Origin: Physella acuta | Taxonomy: Eukaryota > Mollusca > Gastropoda > Physidae | Reading direction: 5' to 3' | Length of the DNA: 64,000 bases | Assembly (NCBI RefSeq): GCF_028476545.1 | Contig: NW_026733013.1 | Coordinates: 1-64,000 of the forward strand | Part shown: in pieces, positions 22,486 to 35,094 of the stretch | How positions within the stretch are numbered: position 1 is the stretch's first letter | Layout of the letters: every line of letters begins with the position of its first letter | Notes under the pieces: model-generated | The model's input: the letters and a program-made list of their open reading frames with translations, nothing else | Told to the model about the DNA's origin: nothing | The model's database searches: none | Program-made: the position numbers and the translations under genes

Positions 22486-24097
22486 CTTTAATGGCTCGAC
22501 CATCCTGCATAACATAGTTCCAGGGATGATTCTCTAGGCTGGGGTATGACCCCCCGACCCCGCTGGGCAGCCCGCGGCCGTAGCTGTCCAAGATAGCAGC
22601 AGGGGGCCTGGCTAGCTGTCGAGACAGTACCGACTCCGACCTGGAGGTGGGGATTAGTGAAAGTCCACTTCCGGTGTCTTGGACAGTGTACTCGTAGTTC
22701 TCGGAATCAGGTGACGGGCCGGTTAAATTGGTGTAGACTGCGTCACCCCCGGGCCATAGGTGACCTGACACCTGGACGACGGAGGGTTGACCAGGGTTGT
22801 TGGAATATCCACTTCCGGTTGGGGTGTGGGTTGCTTGGCGCGAGGGTCCGAAGAGAGGCGGCATCTGTCGGAGGTAGTTCGGGGATTGGGTTGAGTGCGA
22901 GGGGTTATCCGAGTACGATGAGGGTTGGAGGTTGAGGATTCGGGTTCTGGAAGGGTTCGGGCTGTAGTAGCTGTGTTGAGCGGGGTTTAAGGGTGAGTTC
23001 GTGAGGTGGATGTAGCTCGCGCTGTCAGGATCGTGGTGCGCGGGGTACTGGCCGTTGGACATGGCGGAGAGGGTCTGCCTGGTGACATCCAGGGAGGTCA
23101 CGTGTTGTCTGGATCTGTCCAGGTTGTCGAAGAAGTCGTCCACGTCTTCCCGGGGCAGCAGCGGCGTCTCGTACTGACCCCCAGAGGTCAAGTGCGAGGA
23201 CTGACCCCCTGCGGTCAAGGTCAAGTGCGAGGACTGACCTAACGGCGTCAGATGCGCCGAGATGGAGCCAGACTGACTCAGCGGAGTCAGCTGTGATGAT
23301 GTGGAATGTGATAGGTTCGTCAGCTGGGTTGAGGTCCCTAGTGGCGTCAGGTGACTCGAGATGGGCGCGATTCTTAAGCGCGTCTGCGTCGAGGAGCCTG
23401 TCCCTGGGGTTGATCTTGAGTGGCTTTGAAGTTCCGAATACGACGGGGGCGTGTCTTTACCTTCCTGCTGGGAGGGGCTTAGCTCCAGGGCCTGTTGGTA
23501 CCTGTTGTTGGCGTAGGCTATCCGGACCGTGCTTCCGCTTGAAGCGTTGGAAGCGTTGATGACGTAATCTTGTCCGGTCGGGCAGACGGCTACGGCCTGC
23601 GGGGGAGGGGGCCCCAACTCGTCTGCTTGGAACCGGTCAGGGGTGTACGGCGGTGAGACTTTTATAGCCGGTTTCAGGTCATCCGACACGAGGCTACCGG
23701 TGTGGTCGAAGTAGCTAGCCGGTAATTTCCGGCGCAACGGCTTATCTGCTACACTTTTGTTGGGGGCCAAGGTGGCGTAATTTTGAGACTCCCTTGAAAC
23801 TATGGGACTTTTAGATTCGTTTCGCTCAACTTTGACTAAAACCGGCCCGTTGGAGGGTGTGGCCGCCCGGAAGTACTTTTGACCGGAAGGGGGCGTTGGC
23901 GATGGCGAGGCGGAAGTGATGTTCGGCGGGGCGTTTGGGGAGCCCCGGGGTGTGACAGACGCCGAGGAAGGCGACGCCGCGGATAGGTGCGGGGGTGCTG
24001 TGGGGGTGCGGGAGATCCGTTCACCCCCGGCTCTGTGGGGAGAGTTCGCGTGTGGGTAAGACTTCCACTGCTCCGTCTGCGACATGGGTGATGTCAT
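22486..24097 (-). CDS. GATA-family transcription factor, first coding exon (N-terminal 537 residues)
   Basis: Sequence-specific nuclear transcription factor; this exon encodes the N-terminal regulatory half. It is a long open GC-rich exon in AT-rich surroundings. A TAG lies directly before the first ATG (24097), in frame, so translation starts here or at Met5; both have weak contexts. The protein is Ser/Pro/Thr-rich. It has a possible SUMO site VKVE (residues 88-91), a PPSY WW-type motif (217-220), a run of SSHLTPLGQS-like repeats (about 247-305), and an acidic motif LLPREDVDDFFDNLD (313-327) that resembles the DEVDVFFNHLD block of vertebrate GATA2/3. A Tyr-rich segment follows, as in GATA2/3. 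The exon ends ATTAAAG|GTGAGT after one base of a codon, and that base completes Asp538 with the finger exon 19 kb away. The match of phase, strand and family makes the link strong. Assignment to the GATA1/2/3 class rather than GATA4/5/6 is tentative. Untranslated upstream exons were not identified. Confidence 0.9.
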
Positions 24098-24205
24098 CTA
24101 ACGGTGTTCCCTTCTCACTTCCGGTTTGTGGTTTTTTTTTCAAGGTTACCGGACGGGGTAAACTGCCTTTGGGAATTTTGTTTTAATATTTTTTTCTTGC
24201 TTTTT

Positions 24206-24217
24206 GATAATTATCTG
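24206..24217. promoter_or_regulatory. palindromic double GATA site, proximal
   Basis: GATAATTATCTG, 109 bp upstream of the GATA gene ATG. It holds GATAA and TTATC facing each other with no spacer, as in palindromic GATA sites. An identical 12-mer lies at 24493-24504. Confidence 0.4.
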
Positions 24218-24491
24218 GAAATAAAAGTCAAATCATTACCATGTGAAAAGATTTTTTTTTAATTTTTAACACTGATTTACATTGTTTATTATTAGTAAGA
24301 CAGTTCAGTGCAAATAAGTACCCAGCAAGTGGATAGAGTTAAATAGAACAATGAAATTATTTTTACCATGCAATATTTTTAAAGTAAATATAAACATTAT
24401 ATTTAAATGCTAACTATGCTTTTAAAATCATCGTTTGTAATTATTGTAAAAATTGGCGTTGAAATGCGATCAGAAGCTTGCAATCTCTGAA

Positions 24492-24504
24492 AGATAATTA
24501 TCTG
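24492..24504. promoter_or_regulatory. palindromic double GATA site, distal
   Basis: AGATAATTATCT is a perfect palindrome of two GATA sites followed by G, giving the same 12-mer as at 24206. It lies in a non-repetitive stretch (24480-24620) that also has GATAGC and CTATCTATC. Candidate promoter-proximal element of the GATA gene. Confidence 0.4.
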
Positions 24505-24747
24505 CCCCTTCTTAGTCTGTGATCCGACGCTCTGGCGAAAAATCACTCAGCCGTGAAAAATAGCTCCGCATCGATGGATAGCTGATATCTGCTATCTATC
24601 TTGTATTGTTGAGTATTGTGATTTTAAAATAAATATTTAATGACTAATTAGATTTTAAAAGATACTCTTGCATTGTCATCGGAAAAAGAATCTGGAAAGT
24701 TTGATGGAAAACGCTGCATAAGAAGTGGGTTAAAAAATAGTTAAAAG

Positions 24748-24853
24748 CAGAGTTTCTTCCAGGCATCTCTTCTCTGGGGCGGGGGGGGGGGGGGGGGGGG
24801 GGGGCGGGGGGAGTATACCGCCCCCCGGAGAAAAAAGTCTGGAAGAAACACTG
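24748..24853. mobile_element. MITE, CAGAGTTTCTTCCAG family, 8-bp target duplication
   Basis: 106 bp, CAGAGTTTCTTCCAGGCAT ... CTGGAAGAAACACTG, flanks GTTAAAAG / ATTAAAAG. The short core is mostly a poly-G run. Confidence 0.9.
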
Positions 24854-24859
24854 ATTAAA

Positions 24860-25380
24860 AGATTAGCCACATCCCATCAACAAACAAACATAGGCTACAT
24901 TGTAAACTAAATAAAAGCTTATACTTATAATTACTAAAATAAAAAAACAATTATTTTAAGTTTTTCACACAATATTTTTTTTTAAATAAATATTTCAAAT
25001 ACAGTGAAAAACAGAAGCCTGTAGTTTCCTATAACTAAATAATTTTTCCATGTAGTTAAAGTTTTTTGTATATTTCACTGTTCCAAATCTAAACACAAAA
25101 TGTTATAAGGGAAACGGCAAATGTTGTTTTCTTCTGTACTTATGCTGTCATACCATTAAAAACTCATCTTTAGTTTAAATCATAAAAACTTGTCTAAATC
25201 ATTTTAAGCGTATTTTTAAGTTTATTCGTTGTATCACTTTAAATTAAAGCCTAATTTAGCTGAGATTGTGGTGGTCGCCTCTTTGCCCTGCTCTGTTCAT
25301 GGTCATCTTGTACTGATGGTATCTAGATGAGGTTTCATTTATCAATATAAGCGGCCAAAAGGGATGACAAAAATATGTGT
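24860..25380. other. AT-rich, no gene seen
   Basis: 5' flank or 5' UTR intron of the GATA gene; no feature recognised. Confidence 0.4.
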
Positions 25381-25384
25381 TTAA

Positions 25385-25635
25385 AATAGATGAGAGGGCG
25401 AGTTTGTGTGTGGAGGGGTTAAATGTGAGAGGAGAGGTCAATTGTGACGGGAGAGGCTTAGTTTATGAGGTCTATTGTGGGGAGAGGCTTAGTTTTTAGG
25501 AGAGGTCTAGTGTGAGGAGAGAGGCAGTTTATGGAGAGAGATCTAGTGTGAGGGGAGAGACTTAGTTTATGATGTCTAGTGTGAGGGGAAAGACTTAGTT
25601 TATAGGAGTTGTTTAGTGTGTGGATAGAATACTGA
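25385..25635. repeat. degenerate tandem repeat (AGAGGCTTAGTTTATGAGGTCTAGTGTG)
   Basis: About seven loose copies of GTGAGGGGAGAGACTTAGTT, unit 30-40 bp. Confidence 0.8.
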
Positions 25636-26304
25636 GGTATTGAAAAACTAACTTGCATTGGTTCAGGTAATATTCAATGAACAAGAGTAAATATAGTCAT
25701 TTAAATCTTATAAAGCCATAGAGTGTTAGAACGTGTGTACCGCTCGTCTAACTCTCGCGACACACTATGAAATAAAACAAAAACAATGCACAAAGCAAAA
25801 CAGACCCAGATATTAAAAGTGGACTTTGAACATCAACAAGTGTTTCGGACCTTGTGATTGATTGTACCACGTTTGTTCGTCGGTGTGTTTGTGACACGTT
25901 TTCTTTGTTCGTGTGTTTGTGGTGCGCTTGTTAGTTTTTGTGTTTGTTTTTTTTTTTTTTTGGGGGGCCATGGATTATTTAAACTTATGTTTCAAGGAAG
26001 GTAAATGCTAATTTGCCACGGGCTTGGGTTAATATGTGACAGATTAAAAACTAGCGGATTTAGAAGATTGAATCATTTCATGTCCTTACTAATTCTGAAA
26101 AATCATTATAACTCAGATTTAATTGTGATGACTATTTTTCTCAATCATACTTAGCAGTTTAATTTTTCCTTACTACTTTCAGTTAGTAGAGGGTTAACAA
26201 TCGTTCTTCTTAACAGTAAAGTAGATATTGACTGTATTTTGTAACTGTGTCTATATTTGGCATTGTAATCATAATTCATGTCTAAATTGCTAAATTGATA
26301 TGTC

Positions 26305-26563
26305 ATGGAACGGTGTGTTCTAGCAGTAGAGCGCTATACTGCTAACCTAAAATTCGAAGTTCGAATCCTGAATCAAGTTAGCCGACCGTCCCTGGGTCCA
26401 TCCAGCTCTGATGGGTACCTATCTCCCGTTAGGGAACGTAAATGCGGCTTGGCATAGTGCTGACGACATTATCTCTTCATATGCCGACGTCAAGAAATAT
26501 ATGAACACTGCTTCATCTGCATAATGGATCCCTTGGTCTAAAGAGGAATCTTTTCTTTTTACT
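26305..26563 (+). mobile_element. tRNA-derived SINE, near full length
   Basis: A box TAGCAGTAGAGCGC, B box AAGTTCGAATCC, body CATCCAGCTCTGATGGGTACC, GCGGCTTGGCATAGTGCTGA, ATATGAACACTGCTTCATC, tail CTTTTCTTTTTAC. Confidence 0.88.
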
Positions 26564-26569
26564 GCTTAT

Positions 26570-28280
26570 CAGAAAATGCGTTACCTTTTTGTAAATCCAA
26601 TTTTTTAAAAAATCTAAATGATGATCTACCGTCACCGTGGCCTATCCCACGAACTTTCTCCCAGTGTGTGTTAGCATCAATTTTTAACGAAACTTTCAAC
26701 AAAAACATCACTTATTTCGAGGTATATTAAAGATTTAAAAAAAAACACAAGTATTTAAACAAATAAACGAAAATGTATATAATAACATAAATGTAACAGG
26801 ATGTAGACCTATTAGTACTTTTAAAAATGTATTCTGCAGTAATAATATAACAAAACTATCAAAATTAACACAAATTAGCTCATTTTAAAAAGAAAAGCGC
26901 TGAAATAGGGCTTGCTACATATAACATTACACAACTATTAAACCAGCAGGCTACTTTTACAACAGAACTTTTTAAAATTAAAAACGTGAATGCAAATTAT
27001 ACTTTTTTTTTTCGTTAGATAATGCTGGGGGTTTTCTTTTATTTTTAGGGCTATTACGTAATGTTTGGGGTTTTTCCTCCTTTAAAAAGATTATTTTAGC
27101 ATACTATACTTCTCAACAGAAAAAAAAATTACTTTTTTTTTTTATTCCATACCTAGAAATTGCTAAGCCGGAAATAGAAAGATCAGTAAATCATCCTGTT
27201 ATGGCACTCCATAAATACATCCTTTAAAAAAAATTTAGTATAAGAGTACGATGTGTAAAGCAAAAAGAACAATTTTACTAAATCTGATACAATACAAATG
27301 TCTAAATTAGATAAAATGAACATACAGGTCTCCAAAAAATTTCTACTAGACCTACAAATTTTTAAATATGTGTCACCTATTTTTGAATAAAGAATGTAAT
27401 ATATTTTAGCGCAGTTAGAAATGTAAAGGTTATTTTTAAATACAAATACTAATCAAAGTTATGAATCGTATTAATTTTGAAGTTATTATCAAAGTTATTA
27501 TGATAAATTAGTATCAGTTTTTCATGATACCGCCATGTATTTTCAAAACAAAACACAATTATTGCAACATTAAATATCAACTCCTCTAGAATACAACAAA
27601 TTGAGTAGAATAGTGTTAGCACTAACGTTAAAATCAAATCAACCGGCTATAACAATTTAAATAAAGAAATGTAGATATTGTAAGTTTCTTTTTAGTAATG
27701 AATTTCAATATGTTAGTAATCAATAGTTTGAATAGTATGGACGACTGAAAATGAAAACAATGTTTTCCGAATGTAACAGTCCCGTAATAAAAGTAATTGT
27801 AGATTATAAAACTATATAGGTCCTACATGTATAGGGGCCATTTGGGGCCTATATGTAGATACACTACGGTCAGGGTCAGAAAACGCCTGAAAATCTCGTG
27901 TCGTTAAGTAAAACGAAAAAATAATAAATAAGTGAGCAAAATGTGAATAGAAGGCACAATTTAATTATATTTTATTGAATACACGGTTAAATATATTTTT
28001 AATTTAAGTTATTAATAAGTCTATAAGTTTAAGCATGGCTCCATAAAATTATTATTATGGAAAAACTAAAAAAGCTAATTATTTCATATTTTTAAATACA
28101 TACAACTAATATTAGTAAAAAAAATTATTATTAAATTGTGTTTATTTGTTTTTTTTTTTCAAAAAAATGGTTGTTTTAGAAAAGAAATGTGAGACATAAT
28201 TTCTGCATCAAGATAAACTCAAAAAGAAAAATATATTATTTCGAAGCGTTTAATCCGTCGAAACTTTTGAATTCGCCAAA
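26570..28280. other. AT-rich intergenic, no gene seen
   Basis: Very AT-rich with poly-T and poly-A runs; no repeat family, RNA or coding signal recognised. Confidence 0.45.
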
Positions 28281-28284
28281 TTTT

Positions 28285-28475
28285 GGGGGTATTGTTGATT
28301 TTGTTTATGTTTGTGTTCTCGGTGGTTGTTTCTTGATGTGTGTGTTTGTTGTGTGTTTATATGCGTGTGTTTGTTGTTTGTTTATGTCTGTGTTGGCGTT
28401 TGTTGTGTGTTTATGAGTTTAAGCGCTTGTTGATATGTGTTTAATTTTATTAGCGTTTGTTGTGTTTTATGTATG
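28285..28475. repeat. TG/TTTG-rich degenerate repeat
   Basis: Recurring GTGTTTGTTGTGTGTTTAT, unit about 35-40 bp. Confidence 0.7.
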
Positions 28476-28479
28476 TTAG

Positions 28480-29377
28480 CTGTGTCCATTGATTTTTTAA
28501 TAATGTTTTTATAAGTTAACTAATTTTTAAATAAAATATTATTTTTCTTTAAAAATTGCACTCTAAACCATAATTTATTTTGGTATAAACCAACAACAAA
28601 CTACTAATATTGACAAAATATTTTCTGAATGTGCGAATAGTCTTACACATTTTTTAAATAGTAATTTTCAAACAATTGAATTTACATTTAGGGAAAAAAA
28701 TTATAAGTTATTAAATAGAAAAAAATAAACTGCAAGATAATGAACTAACCTGATGCTAAAATTTCATGTCCATCAAATGACAAAAGTAGGGCATATTGAT
28801 GAGCTACATAACTTAACAAAAATAATTTAATAAAAACTAAGTGTTATATTAGTTGATTAATTAAAATATTTTATAAATCAAATTACAAAATAGTTTTTAT
28901 GTTTTTATTGTTTGTTGCACAGGTTAAGAAAATAATTACATTTACTAGTTAATTATTAGGACTTACAAGCCCCGTCAGAAAGGCGAAAAGTAATAAAAAA
29001 AACTGTTATATTTTTACTATTTTTATTTACTTTTATTATTTATTTTATTAACTAGTACCCTAGTTCAATCTAAGTTTCTAGAACAGGCACACCCATGAGA
29101 CTATTCCAGCTACACTATTCGTATAAATAGTCACACAAAAAAAGTTTAAATGTTGTTTTCTTAACATATTTTTCTAAACTTAGCACTTGGTGAAATGAAA
29201 ATGTGCACTGTTGGCGAGATATACACCCACTCATTTTCTTTAACCATGATGCTTTTGTGAATTTAGAACAAAATGTTGGATAGATTATATGTCCAAAATA
29301 AAAGGAAATGCTGAGCCTTGTTCTGAAGAAGTGATATTATGTATGTATGTTTTTGTATAGACACACACATACACACT

Positions 29378-29380
<3 letters not shown>
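28480..29380. other. AT-rich intergenic, no gene seen
   Basis: No recognisable feature. Confidence 0.45.

Positions 29381-29382
<2 letters not shown>

Positions 29383-29469
<87 letters not shown>
29383..29469. repeat. (TA)n microsatellite
   Basis: About 43 pure TA units. Confidence 0.98.
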
Positions 29470-29470
<1 letters not shown>

Positions 29471-29929
29471 GTTTATCTGCTCGTACGATGGGAAAATGAG
29501 ATTTTATGTTGCTATGTTCCCACTCGGCAGTAGCAGAATCTAGAGAGAGTAAACACAACAGCAACACAATACACTAGGGCCTAAGTTCAATAAAAGTAGG
29601 GTGTTTATTCCAACATGATCGTCTCATAACACACACCTTTAGTTCAGTAACTTGTGTTTTTACTTTGTACATGAAACAATGCAATTAACACTAATCAACA
29701 TGGAATCTCAATGAGCCTTTAATTAAAATTGCGCACATTATTGCGCAGCGTAAAGGTTGATTAAAATTTGAAAGTCATAAAATGTTATTGTCGCGGCTGG
29801 TGGGGGGGGGGGGCTTAAAAGGGGTAAACGGTGTATAATCTTTATTAGGAGACACAGCAAATCTCTGATGAAATTTAATATGTTACCGTGAAATAATTGT
29901 TGAGTAATTAATACAAGTCTCACTGAGAC

Positions 29930-30475
29930 AACCGAACCAGAATATTTTCTTTACTTATAGAATAAATAAAAAATAGAAATTAAATTAAATAACAAAATGA
30001 ATATAGAAACGAAACGGCCGAACAAGACTATTTTCATTACTCATAGAATAAATTAAAGATAGAAATCAAACAGCCGAAAAAAAAATGTTATCATTTAAAA
30101 ATATAGAAAAGAAACGGTCGAACAAGACTATTTTCATTACTTAAGAAATAAATAAATATAGAAATTAACGACCGAAAACAAATAATATTGTTATCATTTA
30201 ATAACAAATTGAATATAGAAAAGAAACGGCCCAACAGGACTATTTTCATGACTTATAGAAAAAATTAAATAAAGAAATTAAACGGTCGAAAAAGAATATT
30301 GTTATCGTTTAATAACAAATTGAATGTAGATACGAAACGTCCGATCGAAACTATTTTCATTACTTTTAGAATAAATTAAAGATAGAAATTAAACGGTCAA
30401 ACGACAAAATGTGTATTACTTAGAGAACAATAAATTACTATAGAAATGAAACGGCCCAACAAGACTGTTGTTGAT
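29930..30475. repeat. degenerate tandem repeat, unit about 115 bp
   Basis: Five copies of GAAACGGCC(G/C)AACAAGACTATTTTCATTACTT then an AATAAATTAAAGATAGAAAT half-unit. Confidence 0.85.
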
Positions 30476-30479
30476 GGTT

Positions 30480-32110
30480 TACAAGATAATTCAAAACCAG
30501 GTGTAATGGTAAAAGAAATAAAATCTTATTAGCAATTAAAACTAACCGGAAGAAATGCTTTTTTTTTTTTTTTTTTTTTTCTTGGTAAGAATTTTTATTA
30601 AAATATCAATACAAATAGTTATGAAATTCAATTTTACACTTGTCTTTTTTCAATGTACAGGTTAATATTTATTTTTTTCTGACTTAAAAATGCCTAAATC
30701 TATTTGAATACATACAGTATTTTACTAAGAAGATACACATGTAAGAAAGGAATCTCAGCTTTCTATCATTAAGATTAACTTAAAAGTAAAACATTTTATA
30801 AAAAAAAATTAGTTTTATGCTTTTCTGCTAATCACAAAAATGTTAAAACAAATTAAAACAACGCTCGTATTTTAAACTGCTGAAGGTGTCTAACTCAATA
30901 AATATGTAGCCATGTGTTGCTACCTACTGTTAAAAGTAAGTGGAGTATGTCATAACATGCAAATTCCAGTGCCCACTGGGTTACAAATTTAATCATGCTT
31001 TGTAGTTTATTAAAATTACTATGGGGTTTTTAAAGCCCAAAAATTATTTGGCGCTGACTATAATTTAAAAAATTTCAAACTGTAAAAATGACCGTTTTAG
31101 TATTATTGTTAACAAAAAAATAAAAAAATTACTATTTTTATAAAAACGCATAATAACATAATTAACATTACTTTTTTTTTTAAATTCCGTATTTCGGCTA
31201 TTTGCCCTAAGTTAAACTATTACTAATTAATTGTAAAAAGGAAGGTAAATTTGATTATTTGTTACTATTGTTAAAACGATATCGCTTTTTTAATTACCAA
31301 TCAGTACAATATGATTATTGCTTAATATTATAAATTAATAATGGTTACATTATATTAAACTTTACATATCAAATTCAAAAGTTGGCTACATCTAGTTTAA
31401 AAAGTTATATTTTGAAGTTTTTTTCTTTAACTTTGGGAAAAGAAATTGTTTCAACTTTTAAAATTTCTAAAAATATTGGCTAGTCCGGAAAAAAAACTAA
31501 CTTTTTTGTTTTCCGCTTAACTCATAGAAAAACTACACATTTTCCGACAGCTTCTATTCATAAAACCTCCGTTGTTTTATCTTTAATTTTAAAATCTTCA
31601 AATAATCAGCTTTTAAAAAGTATAATACAAGAACATTGTAACTACAAAAAAAATGCATCTTATTTATCTACAAAGCAACTTAACAGAACTCCAAATGCAA
31701 CTGAACTTATTGAAAGGAGATATTAAAAAGTTGTGATAATAATATTGTACTTGATCTGTTTCTTTTGTTATTTGTAAATTTACTAACAGAAACTTGTATA
31801 AAAGTGTTCTAGTCCAAAAACAAATTAGAGAAAAGATAGTTTTATCTCATATTCTTGTTTTATTTGGTTGTTAAGAATCCTTTTGAATATCCTTTTGTTC
31901 TCTAGTGTATACAAAAACAAATGTGTAGTTGCGAATTTTACCTAAAGTTCCTTAAATTAAATTTTAAGATTTTGTTTTTTTTAATCATAATTTTCAATTT
32001 CCAAATTAATCATTTGATAGCAATTATATACGTTTACACCTTTTTTTTTCGCAATAACTAACTCTCTGATATTTTAGTGAAATTAATACTCAGCTGAAAT
32101 TGTGTTTGAA
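30480..32110. other. AT-rich intergenic, no gene seen
   Basis: A poly-T run lies at 30559-30580. Otherwise AT-rich unique sequence with no coding or RNA signal. Confidence 0.45.
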
Positions 32111-32121
32111 TAAGACAACAA

Positions 32122-32490
32122 GATAACAATGATTGAGTAAAAGATTGATAGGGGGGAGTGAGGGGACACACACACACAAACTGATTGAGTGAAACAACGA
32201 CCTGTATCTGATCCTAGAACCCCCTGATAAAACAATGTATTGGTGCCTCGATAAGGATCTTGCTTTACCTAAGATTGCGCGTCCCCCCCAACCCCCTCCC
32301 CCCTAAATTTTGTTGTTTTTATCGCTTCTCGTTACCATACGGTCAGCCCATCAGATAACAGAGGGTTAGCGGGCCTAACAGATAGGGTGTTATGACCGCG
32401 ATAAATCAGTTTTCATTGCCCTACAGCCTTTTCCGCAGTTCTCGATAAAAACGAGCTATAGATAGCGAAGAATTCCAGGGCGCTGATAGC
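32122..32490 (+). promoter_or_regulatory. GATA-rich segment 8 kb upstream of the GATA gene
   Basis: Six GATAA cores (32122, 32226, 32250, 32354, 32400, 32444) and further GATAG cores (32147, 32381, 32461, 32485), all on the plus strand, in sequence that is not repetitive. Candidate enhancer; function is inferred. Confidence 0.4.
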
Positions 32491-32884
32491 AAGAAAGATA
32501 CAGAGAGCATTTAGACTCCAAGGAACGCAGACCTTGGAAGCAGTTCTTGGGTACCTTCGCTTCCAGAAAGGATGTCTTCCGCGGAAAGAGCACACAGCCG
32601 AAATACGAATCCTGAAGCGTCGAGAAAATGTTCACAAAGAGTTGGACTTTAACCCTTTTGACACGTCAATGTATACTTAAACAAGTTTAACGTAAGTATC
32701 TATTTTTAATCTTAACTACACATCACTTACAATATATCGTGTAGGAATCACATCTTAGCCGTGTTTAGATAACCAACGGGGAATATCTTCTCCGGTTTTT
32801 AGTTTCTTATGTGAAAGAAATGGAACTCTTTGGAAGTTTAGACTTGCCTCAGCTACCTGAGAAGATCCAGGAATATGGCCCTCA

Positions 32885-33290
32885 TTTGCATAACTCGCGA
32901 CCCATGCGCAGTGGCGTCAGTTGGACGTGTTACACTGTGTCCAAAACGGTTAGCGTTACGCAGCCTAAAGTAGTCCTCCTTGGCGTCGACACCTGGAAAT
33001 AATTTCTGAAATGAAAACTTTCATCGTCGCCATCTTTTTTTTCTTCTCTGAGGGCATTAAACGCCCGCTAGAGGCGTGTAAGTTTGCAGTGGTGACCTAC
33101 CCTGATTATCAGTCAAGTTTTGTCAACAAAATTTTGCTGCTTCCAGATAAGATAGGACTTCTGGGCTGTAAAGATTGCACGAATCGCCAAGATACCATAA
33201 AACTTTGGGGCGGTTTTTCCGCGGGCCTCGTTTTGCCGTTGGTGACGTCACAGATAACGTGAGCCCCCGGGCATGCGCAGAAGGTAGGGG
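32885..33290. promoter_or_regulatory. candidate promoter-like segment (NRF1, CRE and GATA motifs)
   Basis: A GC-richer unique stretch with CATGCGCA (32903), GCATGCGCA (33271), a perfect cAMP-response element TGACGTCA (33243), and AGATAAGATAGG (33145) and AGATAACG (33252). Short overlapping open frames here show no recognisable protein. It could be a promoter or 5' UTR exon of the GATA gene or of an unseen gene. Confidence 0.3.
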
Positions 33291-33859
33291 GAGAAAAAAA
33301 TTATTTTCAGTACCGTCGAGTTGGTTCGGGTTGACACGGGATTCTACGACAGGCGGAGACCTTTGCAATCTCCCGTGTATGTGTGTGTGTTTGCGTGTAT
33401 GTGCATACGTGATCGCGGCGTATTTTTATTGCAGCCCTCAGATATAAACTGGTGTGTCGCCGAGCCTGAAGTATCCCAACACACCTGAAACACACACTTT
33501 GTAACTATGTCGAGTGGGACCCCTAATCTCCGGGCAGATAGCGACACTTGAAAATTGTTACCGTTTAAACATGTCGGACTTCTAACGCTCATAACGGCAC
33601 CCATTTTTTGTCCTATATAAAATAATAAGTGGCTCTGTTTATCCGACCACTTTTATACCTTAATAAGTGCGTAGTAAATTCCGCAAGAATTTCCTTTATC
33701 TTGATTTTCGACAATTTGTTGTAATATCAGTTTTCTTTAATCTAGCAGAATTGCATTGGAGATCGGCGATTCGTTGATAAGCTGAACAAACTCATAAAAG
33801 TTGAAGACCCGAACGAAATACTCTCGTTCAAAGTGTTAGGTGTAAATTGCGTATCATTG

Positions 33860-34330
33860 AGATACCGGTTGAGTCAATATTATCTTTGTAGTTAGGCTAG
33901 ATTGGGTTACAGTTAGATTTTGTCAGCGGTTAGGTTACAGTTAGGGTTGTTTTGGGCGATTGGGGAAAGTTGGAAGATTGGGTTAAAGTTAGATCTAAGG
34001 CTTTGTGGCAACTTTTAAAGTTAGGTCTAGGGTTGCATTGGTGGATGAGTTAAAATTAGGTCTAGGGATGTATTGGTGGATGAGTTAGGGATGTATTTGT
34101 GGGTGAGTTAAAGTTAGGTCTAGGGATGTATTTGTGGGTGAGTTAAAGTTAGGTCTAGGGATGTATTGGTGAGTGAGTTAAAGTTACGTCTAGGGATGTA
34201 TTGGTGGATGAGTTAGGGATGTATTTGTGGGTGAGTTAAAGTTAGGTCTAGGGATGTATTGGTGAGTGAGTTAAAGTTAGGTCTAGGGATGTATTGGTGA
34301 GTGAGTTAAAGTTAGGTCTAGAGCCTGATG
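33860..34330. repeat. minisatellite (GAGTTAAAGTTAGGTCTAGGGATGTATTGGTG)
   Basis: A loose GGTTAGGGTTACAGTTAG start grades into about nine copies of a 34-bp unit from 34016. Confidence 0.92.
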
Positions 34331-34339
34331 AACTGGTGC

Positions 34340-35090
34340 TAGGGGTGGAACGGACTAGTGGGTGGGGTAGGGGAAGCTCGGACATGCCGGGGGAAGGGAG
34401 TGTAAAGTTTAACAAATAAATAATGTTAAAATATAATGTTACTGTACGTTGTTACGCACGCCGTAATTTGAACATTTTCTCTCTAGACACTTAGTTTAAA
34501 TGTTCATCTATGTATCTGCTATTGGAGAGTGCGGTTTTTTTTAATTTCTAAAGGCCCGATGCTTTGAAGTTTCGACCCATAATTGGTTAAAAGCGCCTCC
34601 TGTCGAATATTATGTGGGTTGAAACGTTCCTAAGTCGAGTTTTATGCAATGATTACTTCATAGAAAGTATATGGCCATTCTGAAACCGTTCCACGATACT
34701 AGGTTCATACCGCTAGCTGGATTTTTGGGACCAGTTTGTTCCTCAATAGCATGCTTCAAAAAAATTACTACACAGTATATAATTAAATGTAGATCTAGTC
34801 ATTAAAATAATAAGTTGAAGCAAACGCATACATTAGAAAATTATTTGCAACGCGGTCCTTGGAAAACAAAACCCATAAAAAAAAGTTTTTTTTTTAATGT
34901 GTGTATATACGGCGCGAAAAAATTACAACAGCCGTTCTTCTGAAACAACGCTGGTGTTCTCACATGAAAATGATACTCAGACAACAGCATACTTTAAATG
35001 GTAGAATTGCTTTGAACAGCATGAGTCAGTGTGATGGACGATTGCTCAAAAAGTGGCAGAAAGCATTTTTCAGGTGCAACGTTTGCCATT
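34340..35090. other. intergenic, no gene seen
   Basis: Unique sequence; no recognisable feature. Confidence 0.4.
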
Positions 35091-35094
35091 AAAG

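Noticed and set aside
32811-33002. 63-codon plus-strand frame with an ordinary-looking composition
   Set aside because: No homology I recognise, no splice sites or conserved domain; the segment fits a regulatory or untranslated region better.
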